DNA from: JAVVWB01 sp036652335
Lineage (GTDB): Bacteria; Synergistota; Synergistia; Synergistales; Synergistaceae
Direction of reading: 5' to 3'
DNA: 64,000 nucleotides
Assembly: GCA_036652335.1 (NCBI GenBank)
Contig: JAVVWB010000006.1
Location: forward strand, 53,245 to 117,244
In this document: piece by piece, positions 8,056-17,608 of the stretch
Layout of the letters: each line of letters begins with the position of its first letter
How positions within the stretch are numbered: position 1 is the first letter of the stretch
The notes under the pieces: generated by a model
What the model saw: the letters and a program-made list of their open reading frames with translations, nothing else
The model's database searches: none
What the model was told of the DNA's origin: nothing
Translations under genes and position numbers: made by a program

Positions 8056-9807
8056 CTAAAATGCCCCTCCCTTTAAAATCCTCGTTAAATTCAAGTGTTC
8101 TTCTATCTCTTGATTGGTAGCTGTACCTTTCTTTAACTTATCTTGAAGGAATACTGCTCTATTTTCAATACATTTTTTTCTCAACGTTTTTAGAAGGCTA
8201 TGTGCAAAATCAGGCAAAAATTGTCCCTTTTCTACCAAGCTATTGCCTTTTGCTAATGCCCTAAGCGAGGTAGAATCGTTCATCTGACGCCATCTGCTTT
8301 CCAAAGCTTCTGTAGACTCTCCGCTTAAAAGACCAAAAACAATGGTTTTAATAACATCATTACGTATAAACGGCAAAGTGGTTGACGGCTCAAAATTTGC
8401 TCTAACCTTTTCATCATTCCAAATTAAGCTACAAAACAAACATTCTAAGTCGTCAAAACTATCATTCAATTCCAAAACATCGTCATCAAATAACGATGAA
8501 GTATCATCCTCAGGAATTGGTTTTTTATGTGAGACACCTCTCACAATCTCATGCCTGCTATCTAATTCTTTTTTTAGCTCATGCGAAAAAATACCTAAGA
8601 TTCGAGCAACCTCATCCAAGTAAGGAGCTACGTCAAAAGTAGATAGAGTTGCAAGCCCATCCAACAAATCTTTCTTAGCAGAGTTAGCTTTTTCAGGAAT
8701 TGCAAGATCCTTGCTTTTTAACATAGCATGATAAATTGGAAGTGGCAAAGCATTGTCTATAGCACTCTGGAATTCTTCTAAACCATGTTCACGCAATAAC
8801 ACCTCATCAGGATCTTTACCTGTGGTAAGTCTAACAACTTTTACAGTGATACCTTCCCTTTGAAGGATATACATTCCTCTTAAGGTCGCTTCTGTACCAG
8901 CTGCATCAGAATCATAACAAATATAACAAATTGAGGACATTCTTTTTATCAAAGATGCTTGTGATTCAGTAAGGGCTGTACCCAAAGAAGCGACTGTATT
9001 TGCATATCCATTTAAGTGAGCTCTAATTGCATCCATATAGCCCTCTACTAAAATTAGATAGCCTTTATTTCTTATCTCACTTTTTGCTTTATTTAATAAA
9101 TATAAATTATTTCTTTTATTGAAAAGCTGACTTTCGGGGCTGTTAAGGTATTTTGCTTCATCTCCCTCAAGAATCCTGCCGCCAAAACCAATCAGTCTAT
9201 CTGTCACGCTATAAATGGGAAACATAACTCTTCCACGAAATCTATCATACAAGCCTTTATTTCCCTGAGAAACAAGACCACTTTCAACCATATCTTCATT
9301 TGAAAAACCCAATGATTCTAACTTTGCTTCAAGTGCATTCCATGATGCAGGAGCCCAACCTATACCAAAACGTTTTGCTATATCTAAAGAAATAAAGCGT
9401 CTCTCAAGATAAGCACGAGCAACTTTACCGGACGATGACTCTAATGATGAAGCAAAAAAATCTAAAGCAAACAAGTTTGCATCTTTTATAGTATTAGACT
9501 TTGACCTATTGCCAGACTTAAAAACTTGGAGTGTAACGCCTGCTCGTTCCGCAAGTCTCTCTAAAGCTTCTTTAAACTCTAAATGTTCCATTTCCATTAT
9601 AAAAGTAAAAATATCTCCGCCTCTGTTACAGCCGAAACAGTGATATGTCTGTCTTTCTGGAGAAACACTAAAAGAAGGTGTTTTTTCTCCGTGAAAAGGA
9701 CAACACCCCCAAAACGATTGCCCTTTCTTACGTAAGGTTACGTAGTCGCCGACAACTTCGACTATATCAATTTTTGACTTAATCTCACGAATATCATCGT
9801 TAACCAT
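8056..9807 (-). CDS. dnaG: DNA primase DnaG
   Basis: Primase makes the RNA primers for replication. Counting from the ATG at 9807 (583 residues), the CHC2 zinc finger is C36-x2-H39 with C57-x2-C60. The TOPRIM catalytic domain shows LVEGYMDAI and CYDSDAAG, and a C-terminal helicase-binding region follows. I chose ATG 9807 because GAGGTG sits 4 bases ahead of it; an upstream TTG at 9819 would run through that site. The gene is coupled to rpoD. The hppA terminator lies immediately upstream, so the dnaG promoter is either within that region or reads through it. Confidence 0.96.
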   Translation of the reverse strand: MVNDDIREIKSKIDIVEVVGDYVTLRKKGQSFWGCCPFHGEKTPSFSVSPERQTYHCFGCNRGGDIFTFIMEMEHLEFKEALERLAERAGVTLQVFKSGNRSKSNTIKDANLFALDFFASSLESSSGKVARAYLERRFISLDIAKRFGIGWAPASWNALEAKLESLGFSNEDMVESGLVSQGNKGLYDRFRGRVMFPIYSVTDRLIGFGGRILEGDEAKYLNSPESQLFNKRNNLYLLNKAKSEIRNKGYLILVEGYMDAIRAHLNGYANTVASLGTALTESQASLIKRMSSICYICYDSDAAGTEATLRGMYILQREGITVKVVRLTTGKDPDEVLLREHGLEEFQSAIDNALPLPIYHAMLKSKDLAIPEKANSAKKDLLDGLATLSTFDVAPYLDEVARILGIFSHELKKELDSRHEIVRGVSHKKPIPEDDTSSLFDDDVLELNDSFDDLECLFCSLIWNDEKVRANFEPSTTLPFIRNDVIKTIVFGLLSGESTEALESRWRQMNDSTSLRALAKGNSLVEKGQFLPDFAHSLLKTLRKKCIENRAVFLQDKLKKGTATNQEIEEHLNLTRILKGGAF

Positions 9808-9829
9808 ATAACACCTCAAAATAGGAAGA

Positions 9830-9858
9830 CTAGAGGGAGAGCAAAACTCTCCCTCTAG
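9830..9858 (-). terminator. Terminator after hppA, next to the dnaG start
   Basis: Perfect 12-bp inverted repeat CTAGAGGGAGAG (9830-9841) with its complement at 9847-9858 and a 5-base loop, 45 bases after the hppA stop. The minus-strand tail is T-rich but not a pure T run, so termination may be partial. Confidence 0.7.
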
Positions 9859-9902
9859 TATATTTTAAAACAAAAAAAGATTAAAATGTGTAAATTTATT
9901 AA

Positions 9903-11864
9903 CTAAATAAGTAGAGGAGCGATAACTGCTGCTACAACAGACATAAGCTTAATAAGAATGTTAAGGCTTGGTCCTGCTGTATCCTTGAATGGGTCACCTA
10001 CTGTATCTCCGACAACGGCTGCAGCGTGTGCTGAAGTACCCTTGCCACCGTGCTGACCTGATTCAATATACTTCTTAGCGTTATCCCATGCACCACCTGC
10101 GTTTGACATAAAGATAGCCATCATAACACCTGTTACGATTGAACCACCGAGAAGTCCACCAAGAGCTGCAGGGCCGAGGATAAATCCTACTAATACAGGA
10201 GCAAGGACTGCCATAACTCCGGGGATAACCATTTCGCGAAGAGCTGCGAGAGTAGAAATGTCTACGCAACGTTCGTATTCAGGACGTGCTTGACCTTCCA
10301 TAATTCCAGGAATTTCACGGAACTGACGACGAACTTCTTCGATCATCTTTTCTGCTGCACGGCTTACAGCCTGAATTGAAAGTGCACTAAAGATAAAGGG
10401 AAGAAGGCCACCAATGAAAAGACCGACCATAACTTTAGGTTCTTTAATGTCAATTGCATCAAGGTTTGTTGCCTGTGCATAAGTGATAAAGAGTGCAAGA
10501 GCTGTCAAGGCTGCAGAACCAATAGCAAGTCCTTTACCAACGGCTGCTGTTGTATTACCTACTGCATCAAGTCTGTCTGTGATATTACGTACTGATTCAG
10601 GAAGTTCTGCCATTTCAGCGATACCACCTGCGTTATCTGAAATAGGTCCATATGCGTCAACTGAAAGAGCCATACCTGTAATAGCAAGCATACCTACAGC
10701 AGCACATGAAATTCCGTAAAGTCCGCCAAATTTTACACCGGCAAGAATTGCGATACATACAAGAATTACAGGAACCACTGTTGATTTCATACCTACACCG
10801 AGGCCAGCGAGAATATTTGTTGCTGCACCTGTTTCAGAAGCAGCTGCAATTTCCTTAACGCTTGAGTATTCATCTGATGTGTAAACTTCTGTTGCTGCAC
10901 CAATAAGGATACCGGCTACAACACCTGAAACTACTGCGTAGAAAAGTGTGAGGTCGCCTGCAAAGAGCCAGTTTGTCAGGAAATATGTACCAGCAATCAT
11001 GAAGAGACCAGTTGAAGCGAGACCGTAGCGAAGAGCCTTTGCAGGGTCTGCACCTTCTTTAACACGAACAAAGAATGTACCTAAAATTGAAGCTATGATA
11101 CCGATTGCTGAAAGGAGAAGAGGATAAACTATTCCAGCATCGTTAAATACGATAGCACCGATTGCCATAGCAGCAATGATTGAGTTTACATATGATTCAA
11201 AAAGGTCTGCACCCATACCTGCGATGTCACCAACGTTATCACCGACGTTATCTGCGATAACTGCAGGGTTACGTGGGTCATCTTCAGGGATACCAGCCTC
11301 AACCTTACCTACAAGGTCAGCTCCTACGTCAGCAGCCTTTGTATATATACCGCCACCTACACGAGCAAAAAGTGCAATTGAGCTTGCGCCAAAACCAAAT
11401 GCTGTAACGACATTAACATCACCGTATACTACATACGCAGCAAGAACACCGATAAGACCTACACCAACAACAGTCATACCCATTACGCTACCGCCCTTAA
11501 ATGCGATATCGAGAGCTCCGTTCATACCTTTCTGCATTGCTGCAAAGGCTGTTTTACCGTTTGACTTTGTTGCTATCTTCATTCCGACGTAACCTGTAAG
11601 TGCACTACAGAGAGCTCCTGATACGAAGCAAACTGCACTTGGTACGCTTATCTTCCATGCGAGAAGAGCAGCTACCACGATGACAAAGGGGACAAGTGCC
11701 TTGTATTCTCTATAAAGGAATGCCATTGCACCACCCTGGATAATTCCGGAGAGTTCACTAATTCTTTCGTGTTCCACTTTGAATGCATTGATTCTCATTG
11801 CTGCATATGCTGCGTAAAGCAACGCTACGACACCAACGCCTCCAATAATACTTACCATAATCAT
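9903..11864 (-). CDS. hppA: Membrane-bound ion-translocating pyrophosphatase HppA, K+-dependent type
   Basis: It hydrolyses pyrophosphate and pumps H+ and/or Na+ across the membrane, recovering energy in anaerobes. The 653-residue protein has many membrane helices. The active-site motif DNVGDNVGD is at residues 205-213, with GGGIYTKAADVGADLVGKVE before it. Ala440 in GNTTAAVGKG is the residue typical of the K+-dependent class (K+-independent enzymes have Lys). Glu223 in ADLFESY is at the position seen in Na+-pumping enzymes such as that of Thermotoga, though some H+ pumps share it. The ion is therefore not certain. AAGGGGG precedes the start. It is transcribed alone from its own promoter. Confidence 0.96.
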   Translation of the reverse strand: MIMVSIIGGVGVVALLYAAYAAMRINAFKVEHERISELSGIIQGGAMAFLYREYKALVPFVIVVAALLAWKISVPSAVCFVSGALCSALTGYVGMKIATKSNGKTAFAAMQKGMNGALDIAFKGGSVMGMTVVGVGLIGVLAAYVVYGDVNVVTAFGFGASSIALFARVGGGIYTKAADVGADLVGKVEAGIPEDDPRNPAVIADNVGDNVGDIAGMGADLFESYVNSIIAAMAIGAIVFNDAGIVYPLLLSAIGIIASILGTFFVRVKEGADPAKALRYGLASTGLFMIAGTYFLTNWLFAGDLTLFYAVVSGVVAGILIGAATEVYTSDEYSSVKEIAAASETGAATNILAGLGVGMKSTVVPVILVCIAILAGVKFGGLYGISCAAVGMLAITGMALSVDAYGPISDNAGGIAEMAELPESVRNITDRLDAVGNTTAAVGKGLAIGSAALTALALFITYAQATNLDAIDIKEPKVMVGLFIGGLLPFIFSALSIQAVSRAAEKMIEEVRRQFREIPGIMEGQARPEYERCVDISTLAALREMVIPGVMAVLAPVLVGFILGPAALGGLLGGSIVTGVMMAIFMSNAGGAWDNAKKYIESGQHGGKGTSAHAAAVVGDTVGDPFKDTAGPSLNILIKLMSVVAAVIAPLLI

Positions 11865-11928
11865 TACAAAAATGCCCCCTTGAAGGTTTTGAAATATTTT
11901 TGGTCAATCAAGTTCGACCTAAAGGAAG

Positions 11929-11957
11929 ATTATACTTTGTTTCAACGAAAATCACAA
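11929..11957 (-). promoter_or_regulatory. Promoter of hppA
   Basis: Minus-strand -35 TTGTGA (11952-11957), 17-base spacer, perfect -10 TATAAT (11929-11934), 65 bases ahead of the start codon. The -35 lies inside the terminator hairpin of the upstream gene. Confidence 0.65.
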
Positions 11958-11987
11958 GTCTATATAGTGTAAAAGACTTGTGATTTT
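11948..11987 (-). terminator. Inverted repeat / terminator after the mobB-like gene
   Basis: Perfect 14-bp arms AAAATCACAAGTCT (11948-11961) and complement (11974-11987) around a 12-base loop, 43 bases after the mobB-like stop, ending in TTTT on the minus strand. It overlaps the hppA -35 element, so it could also be an operator. Confidence 0.6.
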
Positions 11988-12030
11988 TCACTGTTATATT
12001 CAAATACAAACACTTTTTAAAGGAAAGATA

Positions 12031-12678
12031 CTATTTCTTACCTGTTATACAAATTCTAATTGGCTCATCTGTATCTGTTACATGTGCACCCTTTAATGAT
12101 GACAACATACCAACTACAGCACCCTTAATAAATTCTGCAATAAAGTTCTTAACAGGAAGTTCTTCATTACCTATATATACATTTGTCGAACGGTAATTTT
12201 CGCCACGTACAAGCTCTACCAACTTGTCAACAATCTCTTTTTCGTCGCCTTCGCTAAAAACTTTTTTCTTTCCGCCCTCTTCAAAACGATCATAATATAG
12301 GAAGACACCGGGGAAATCTATTCTTTCTTCCGCTGCGGAGCAAACCCAAATCTTGGGAATATTAAGCTTCTTACCACCCTCAAGGATAATTAATTCCTTG
12401 TCCGGCATACACTTTGCTATAACAGACTCCATAACACCTTCATCGGGGACAATCATGTCAAACCTTAATCCATCTTTTGCCCATAAAACAGAATCAATAC
12501 CCATATTCGTAACAGCAAGGCTATCCGGTTTTACTACACCTTCTTCATAAAGTTCATCAGAAGTTCTCTTCACATAACCTACACTGACACCTGCCTCAAC
12601 CAAACCTGCTATTAGTTTTTTGCAAAGTGTGGTTTTCCCGCTGTTTTTGTACCCTGATACTGCAATTACTCGTGTCAT
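12031..12678 (-). CDS. MobB-like P-loop GTPase (molybdopterin-guanine dinucleotide biosynthesis B family)
   Basis: The 215-residue protein starts with a nucleotide-binding loop GYKNSGKT (residues 9-16) in a SIMIBI-type fold, then an ELIILEGGKKL block near 94-104, resembling the VLVEGFK region of MobB. MobB assists attachment of GMP to the molybdenum cofactor. The C-terminal about 60 residues, with ELPVKNFIAEFIKGAVVGML, look like an added domain. No other Mo-cofactor gene is nearby, so the exact function is uncertain. It stands alone between hppA and the permease gene, with a terminator-like repeat behind it. Confidence 0.7.
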   Translation of the reverse strand: MTRVIAVSGYKNSGKTTLCKKLIAGLVEAGVSVGYVKRTSDELYEEGVVKPDSLAVTNMGIDSVLWAKDGLRFDMIVPDEGVMESVIAKCMPDKELIILEGGKKLNIPKIWVCSAAEERIDFPGVFLYYDRFEEGGKKKVFSEGDEKEIVDKLVELVRGENYRSTNVYIGNEELPVKNFIAEFIKGAVVGMLSSLKGAHVTDTDEPIRICITGKK

Positions 12679-12762
12679 GATATCCCCTCCAAAGAATTTA
12701 TTATTCTATAAAAAGAATGGAAAAACTAATGAAACACAAAGCTAAGGGTAAAACAAGAAAAC

Positions 12763-13860
12763 TTAAGAAACCTTCTCTGTTACCAAAGACCTATATATAT
12801 CCAAAACAAACATCCCCAGAGATAAAACAACAGGACCTATAAAAAGACCAATAATTCCCCAGTTATACAAACCACCAAAAATTCCGATAAAGATAACTAA
12901 AACGTGAACCTTACTCTCATCAGAAATAAAAATTGGACGAATAAAATTATCAATAGTACTTACGACAAAAATTCCCCAGAGAAACAACACCGAAGCATTA
13001 ATGACATCACCTTGCAAAACAAGGAATATTGCGCCTGGAATCCACACAGATGGCGTACCCACAAAAGGAATCATACCTACAATAAACATAACAAAACCAA
13101 AAAATGCGGGATGAGGTAACCCTACGAACCACCAGCCTAGCGCACCCAAAATACCTTGAACTGAGGCTGTCATAACAATACCATAAACTACGGCTCTTAG
13201 CATAAGAGCTGTTTTATCAAAAATCACAGAAGATGTCTCTTTGGGAAGCGGAATCACATCTGTCATAAACTCTAGCACAAGATGTCCGTCTCTAACGATA
13301 AAAAATGAAGAAATAGCCACCACTGCCAACAAGTAAAAAATTTTAAAAGCATTACCTAAAATGCGAGTAGAAATAATCTTAAATGTATCTGTAAGCCAAT
13401 CCACAGCCCCAGAAAGAAGAAGTTTCAGCATAGGAAGAGTGTCAACAGCATTTATCTCTTCTGCCAGAACACCTATATATGGAATTGCATAGAGTTTAAG
13501 CAAAATATTATCAAAGGAATCAGTAAAAAACCCTGAATACATAAGAGATTGGTAAATTTTAAAAGTTTCTCTTGTAAGAACGACACCTAGCACTAGAAGA
13601 GGAATAACCATAAAAAGAAGAATTACAAGCGTAGTCAAAGAAGCTGCAATATTAGCAGAATATTTAAAGCGGTTAATTTTGGAATAAACGAAAGAATAGA
13701 ACGGATAAGCGAGATATGAAAGAACTACAGACCACAACAGTGGCATGCCTAAAGGCTTGATAATCAGCCAGGTAAGAAAAAGGAATAAAAAAATCAGCAA
13801 GACAAACGGCATAACACTTTCCTTAATTCTAGCATTCACTAAGGAACGAAAATCAGTCAT
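12763..13860 (-). CDS. AI-2E family transporter (PerM/YtvI-like membrane protein)
   Basis: A 365-residue polytopic membrane protein. It has two or more N-terminal helices, a central soluble stretch (about 120-180), then clustered helices containing the family block FGFVMFIVGMIPFVGTPSVWIPGA and the C-terminal FIGIFGGLYNWGIIGLFIGPVVLSL. Members are linked to export of autoinducer-2 or to Na+/H+ exchange, and the substrate here is unknown. I chose ATG 13860 over an upstream in-frame ATG at 13965 because AGAGGGGAGG sits just ahead of it and the extra 35 residues do not resemble the family. Confidence 0.88.
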   Translation of the reverse strand: MTDFRSLVNARIKESVMPFVLLIFLFLFLTWLIIKPLGMPLLWSVVLSYLAYPFYSFVYSKINRFKYSANIAASLTTLVILLFMVIPLLVLGVVLTRETFKIYQSLMYSGFFTDSFDNILLKLYAIPYIGVLAEEINAVDTLPMLKLLLSGAVDWLTDTFKIISTRILGNAFKIFYLLAVVAISSFFIVRDGHLVLEFMTDVIPLPKETSSVIFDKTALMLRAVVYGIVMTASVQGILGALGWWFVGLPHPAFFGFVMFIVGMIPFVGTPSVWIPGAIFLVLQGDVINASVLFLWGIFVVSTIDNFIRPIFISDESKVHVLVIFIGIFGGLYNWGIIGLFIGPVVLSLGMFVLDIYRSLVTEKVS

Positions 13861-14043
13861 ATACACGCCTCCCCTCTGATTCATATGAGATACAGATACT
13901 ATGGGTAGTACAGAAAATATAAACTTATTTTTTATTATTATACACGAATTATTTATAAAGTACATTTATATTTTACAAAAAATAAGGAATATACCTGAAC
14001 ATATCATCACAAAGAAAAACATCACAAGCACAAGATATCAAGA

Positions 14044-14088
14044 AGTTAGCTTTGCCTAATTTTTCAATTGAGTTATAATAAGCTAACT
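14044..14088. promoter_or_regulatory. Ferritin promoter framed by a perfect 9-bp inverted repeat
   Basis: Plus-strand -35 TTGCCT (14052-14057), 16-base spacer, -10 TATAAT (14074-14079). The promoter core is enclosed by AGTTAGCTT (14044-14052) and its exact complement AAGCTAACT (14080-14088). The second arm lies around the expected transcription start, so a protein bound to both arms would block initiation. It does not match a Fur or PerR box well. Confidence 0.55.
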
Positions 14089-14108
14089 AGAGAAAAGGAG
14101 GTTACAAA

Positions 14109-14624
14109 ATGCTTAATAAACACGTCAGCGAACTTATCAACGACCAAATCAACAAAGAACTATACTCAGCATACTTATACCTCGACATATCGAACTACTT
14201 CTACGACGAAGGACTTGAAGGATTTGGGAACTGGTACAAGATTCAGACCATGGAAGAACGAGATCACGCAATGCTCATGATGGAATATCTTCAAATAAAT
14301 GGCGAAAAAGTAACACTCAAAGCCATTGCAAAGCCAGACAAAATCTTCAATGAATACAAAGATGGACTACTCGTAGCAGCAGAACACGAACGCTACGTAA
14401 CAGATTTAATCAACAAAATTTATGAAAAAGCTGCAGAAGCAAAAGAATACAAAACTCTTCAATTCCTCGACTGGTTCGTAAAAGAACAAGTTGAAGAAGA
14501 AAACAACGCAGACACAATGGTAAAGAAATTTGAGTTATTTGGATCTGACCCAAAAAGTCTTTACATGCTCGACAGCGAACTCAAAGGAAGAGTATACACA
14601 GCACCATCACTCGTACTCGACTAA
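14109..14624 (+). CDS. ftnA: Non-haem ferritin
   Basis: Iron-storage ferritin that oxidises Fe2+ and stores it in a 24-subunit shell. The 171-residue protein fits the family length. The ferroxidase-centre residues line up with E. coli FtnA numbering: Glu17, Glu50, His53, Glu94, Gln127 and Glu130. The EERDHA block at 49-54 is typical. The start follows AAAGGAGG. The coding strand is unusually A- and C-rich compared with plus-strand genes to the right. It is the only plus-strand gene in the first 23 kb and is flanked by its own promoter and terminator. Confidence 0.95.
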   Translation: MLNKHVSELINDQINKELYSAYLYLDISNYFYDEGLEGFGNWYKIQTMEERDHAMLMMEYLQINGEKVTLKAIAKPDKIFNEYKDGLLVAAEHERYVTDLINKIYEKAAEAKEYKTLQFLDWFVKEQVEEENNADTMVKKFELFGSDPKSLYMLDSELKGRVYTAPSLVLD

Positions 14625-14647
14625 AAATATTTAACAAGAAAAACACA

Positions 14648-14685
14648 ACAAGCCCACTCTTGTAAAAAGAGTGGGCTTGTTTATT
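14648..14685 (+). terminator. Terminator of ferritin
   Basis: Perfect 14-bp stem ACAAGCCCACTCTT (14648-14661) with complement 14667-14680 and a 5-base loop, followed by a T-rich tail. It lies 23 bases after the ferritin stop. Confidence 0.85.
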
Positions 14686-14710
14686 CTACTAAGATAAAGT
14701 TAAAGACATA

Positions 14711-14911
14711 TTAAACTTTTATCCAATCGGCAAGGTCTCCATTATCATCTAACACATTCATCTGTGCTGATTCAATGTTTCCTGGAGATAACACAAAATC
14801 ACTTTCTCTATACCTTTCTCTCGCTTCTTTCAAAGCGCCTTCAGGAGTCTCTGCTAAAATCTCAAAAGTTTCTGATACAACCTCTTCTATTACAACATTA
14901 AACTTTTTCAT
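14711..14911 (-). CDS. dpnD: DpnD/PcfM-like small protein of the DpnI cassette
   Basis: A 66-residue acidic protein beginning MKKFNVVIEEVVSETFEI, followed by ETPEGALKEARERYRES. This is the 'beta strand, then AxxxEEAL helix' layout of the DpnD/PcfM family. In Streptococcus pneumoniae dpnD accompanies the DpnI endonuclease gene; its role is unknown. Here it follows the DpnI gene by 9 bases with an AGGGGG site inside the end of that gene, so the two are co-transcribed. The C-terminal part (about 45-66) is longer than the core family domain. The assignment rests on pattern plus neighbour. Confidence 0.72.
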   Translation of the reverse strand: MKKFNVVIEEVVSETFEILAETPEGALKEARERYRESDFVLSPGNIESAQMNVLDDNGDLADWIKV

Positions 14912-14920
14912 AACAGCCCC

Positions 14921-15691
14921 CTAAAGAATTTTTCTATATTTTCCCATACCAAGAAATTCAATATATCCTCTATCTCTCAACAGTTGAAGCTGTTGACGGA
15001 TTTTAGGCTTAATATTTTTATTATTTGGATGAGAAAGAGATAAAAGGTTTTCGTAATTATACATATCACTCAATTCAAAAACTTCACTTTTTATAAGGTT
15101 CACACATCTTAATGTATCCAATAACCATCCACGAGATGCGATGTCTTTTGTCTCTAGCAATCCTGCTCTTGCTGTTTTTTCTACTACTATTTCTTTATTT
15201 ATTTCGTTTCCATTACAAATTATCTCTATCATGCCTTGTGTTGGAATTTTACTTATAAGTATATTACAACCTACCCAACCAGCACGCCTTGCTGTATCAG
15301 CTAAAGGACGCCTTTTTTCTATAATATCAGGAATAAAAAAATGTTTGGGTATCATAATAAAATTATTTACTTTATAAGTATCCTCAGAATAACTCATAAA
15401 AAAGAAATCAGGGTTAGTATTGCTTGTGATTCTATCTATCATTGTCTCGTAAGCACCATCTACAACTTTATTTCCAAGTACCCCCTTTTTACTCTTTAAT
15501 TCATACTGGCTACCACACTTAGAACAATAAAAATCAGCTACGGGACGATTGTTTTCAAAATTACTAACAGTACTATTGCCACAGCGAGGACAGTACATTT
15601 GTGTTTTAACCCATGATTCTGTTAAAACTCTAGCTATTTGTGACTGACTTTTGTATTCATTTAATAGTTCACCATTAAAAAATAAATCCAT
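14921..15691 (-). CDS. dpnC: DpnI-type restriction endonuclease cutting adenine-methylated GATC
   Basis: Close match to DpnI over its whole length (256 residues; DpnI has 254). DpnI cuts G-m6A-T-C only when it is methylated. The PD-(D/E)xK catalytic residues fall at the DpnI positions Asp53, Glu64 and Lys66 in VADFYC...YELKSKKG. The zinc site is Cys34, Cys37, Cys56 and Cys59. The shared block ADTARRAGWVGCNI is in the middle. The C-terminal winged-helix region, with KIRQQLQLLRDRGYIEF, is also conserved; in DpnI this domain also reads the methylated site. No methylase accompanies it, as expected for a methyl-dependent enzyme. The genome itself should therefore lack Dam methylation. GAGGA precedes the ATG. 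Confidence 0.95.
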   Translation of the reverse strand: MDLFFNGELLNEYKSQSQIARVLTESWVKTQMYCPRCGNSTVSNFENNRPVADFYCSKCGSQYELKSKKGVLGNKVVDGAYETMIDRITSNTNPDFFFMSYSEDTYKVNNFIMIPKHFFIPDIIEKRRPLADTARRAGWVGCNILISKIPTQGMIEIICNGNEINKEIVVEKTARAGLLETKDIASRGWLLDTLRCVNLIKSEVFELSDMYNYENLLSLSHPNNKNIKPKIRQQLQLLRDRGYIEFLGMGKYRKIL

Positions 15692-15817
15692 AATAATCCT
15701 CTTTTAAGGAATTTAATAAGCAATACATATTTAATACCCCGTTTTTACTTTTCCTTTAGAAAATTTTTCGTAAAAGTTTATATATTCAGCCTAATAATAC
15801 TATATCACAAGACACAT

Positions 15818-15851
15818 TATCTACATCATTTTTAAAAAAATGATGTAGATA
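15818..15851. repeat. Perfect AT-rich inverted repeat with DnaA-box-like arms
   Basis: Arms TATCTACATCATT (15818-15830) and complement (15839-15851). Each arm, with one flanking base, contains TTATCTACA, one base off the consensus DnaA box TTATCCACA, in opposite orientations (15817-15825 and 15844-15852). It could equally be a second terminator hairpin behind guaA. Confidence 0.6.
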
Positions 15852-15889
15852 AAAGCGAGGAATCAGCTATTAGCCAATTCCTCGCTTTT
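15851..15889 (-). terminator. Terminator after guaA
   Basis: 13-bp stem AAAAGCGAGGAAT (15851-15863) with complement 15877-15889 and a 13-base loop, 23 bases after the guaA stop. On the minus strand the stem ends in TTTT, directly followed by the next inverted repeat. Confidence 0.8.
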
Positions 15890-15911
15890 TGTTATGTTTT
15901 TTATATTGTTC

Positions 15912-17447
<1,536 letters not shown>

Positions 17448-17493
17448 TTTTAGGGACGAGCCCTTCACCTCCACAGTCTTTAGTGCACTGATT

Positions 17494-17522
17494 AGTATGA
17501 CATATTTATCTTTCTGTCGCAA
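17494..17522 (-). promoter_or_regulatory. Candidate promoter of guaA
   Basis: Minus-strand -35 TTGCGA (17517-17522), 17-base spacer, -10 CATACT (17494-17499). Each hexamer matches the consensus in 4 of 6 positions. It gives a leader of about 40 bases to the ATG at 17447. Confidence 0.4.
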
Positions 17523-17561
17523 TAGTGTTTTTTATTTTTCCCTTATTTTTTGAGATTAAAA

Positions 17562-17585
17562 AAGAGAGAGCTTTCGCTCTCTCTT
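17562..17585 (-). terminator. Terminator after groEL
   Basis: Perfect 10-bp stem AAGAGAGAGC/GCTCTCTCTT with a TTTC loop, followed on the minus strand by TTTT. It lies 23 bases after the groEL stop. Confidence 0.9.
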
Positions 17586-17608
17586 TTATTTTTTTTGTAA
17601 AGGTTAAC

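Noticed and set aside
11176..11592. Long open frame opposite hppA
   Set aside because: Low-complexity Pro/Thr/Ala translation, typical of an antisense reading of Gly/Ala/Val-rich membrane helices.
11975..11995. TTGTGATTTTTCAC resembling a Rex operator near hppA
   Set aside because: The half sites are only 4 bases apart instead of 6 and the second half does not end in CACAA. The symmetry is explained better by the longer 14-bp inverted repeat.
17448..17560. Possible purine riboswitch in front of guaA
   Set aside because: The leader is only about 40 bases from the likely promoter, and none of the conserved junction or loop sequences of the purine riboswitch is present on the minus strand.
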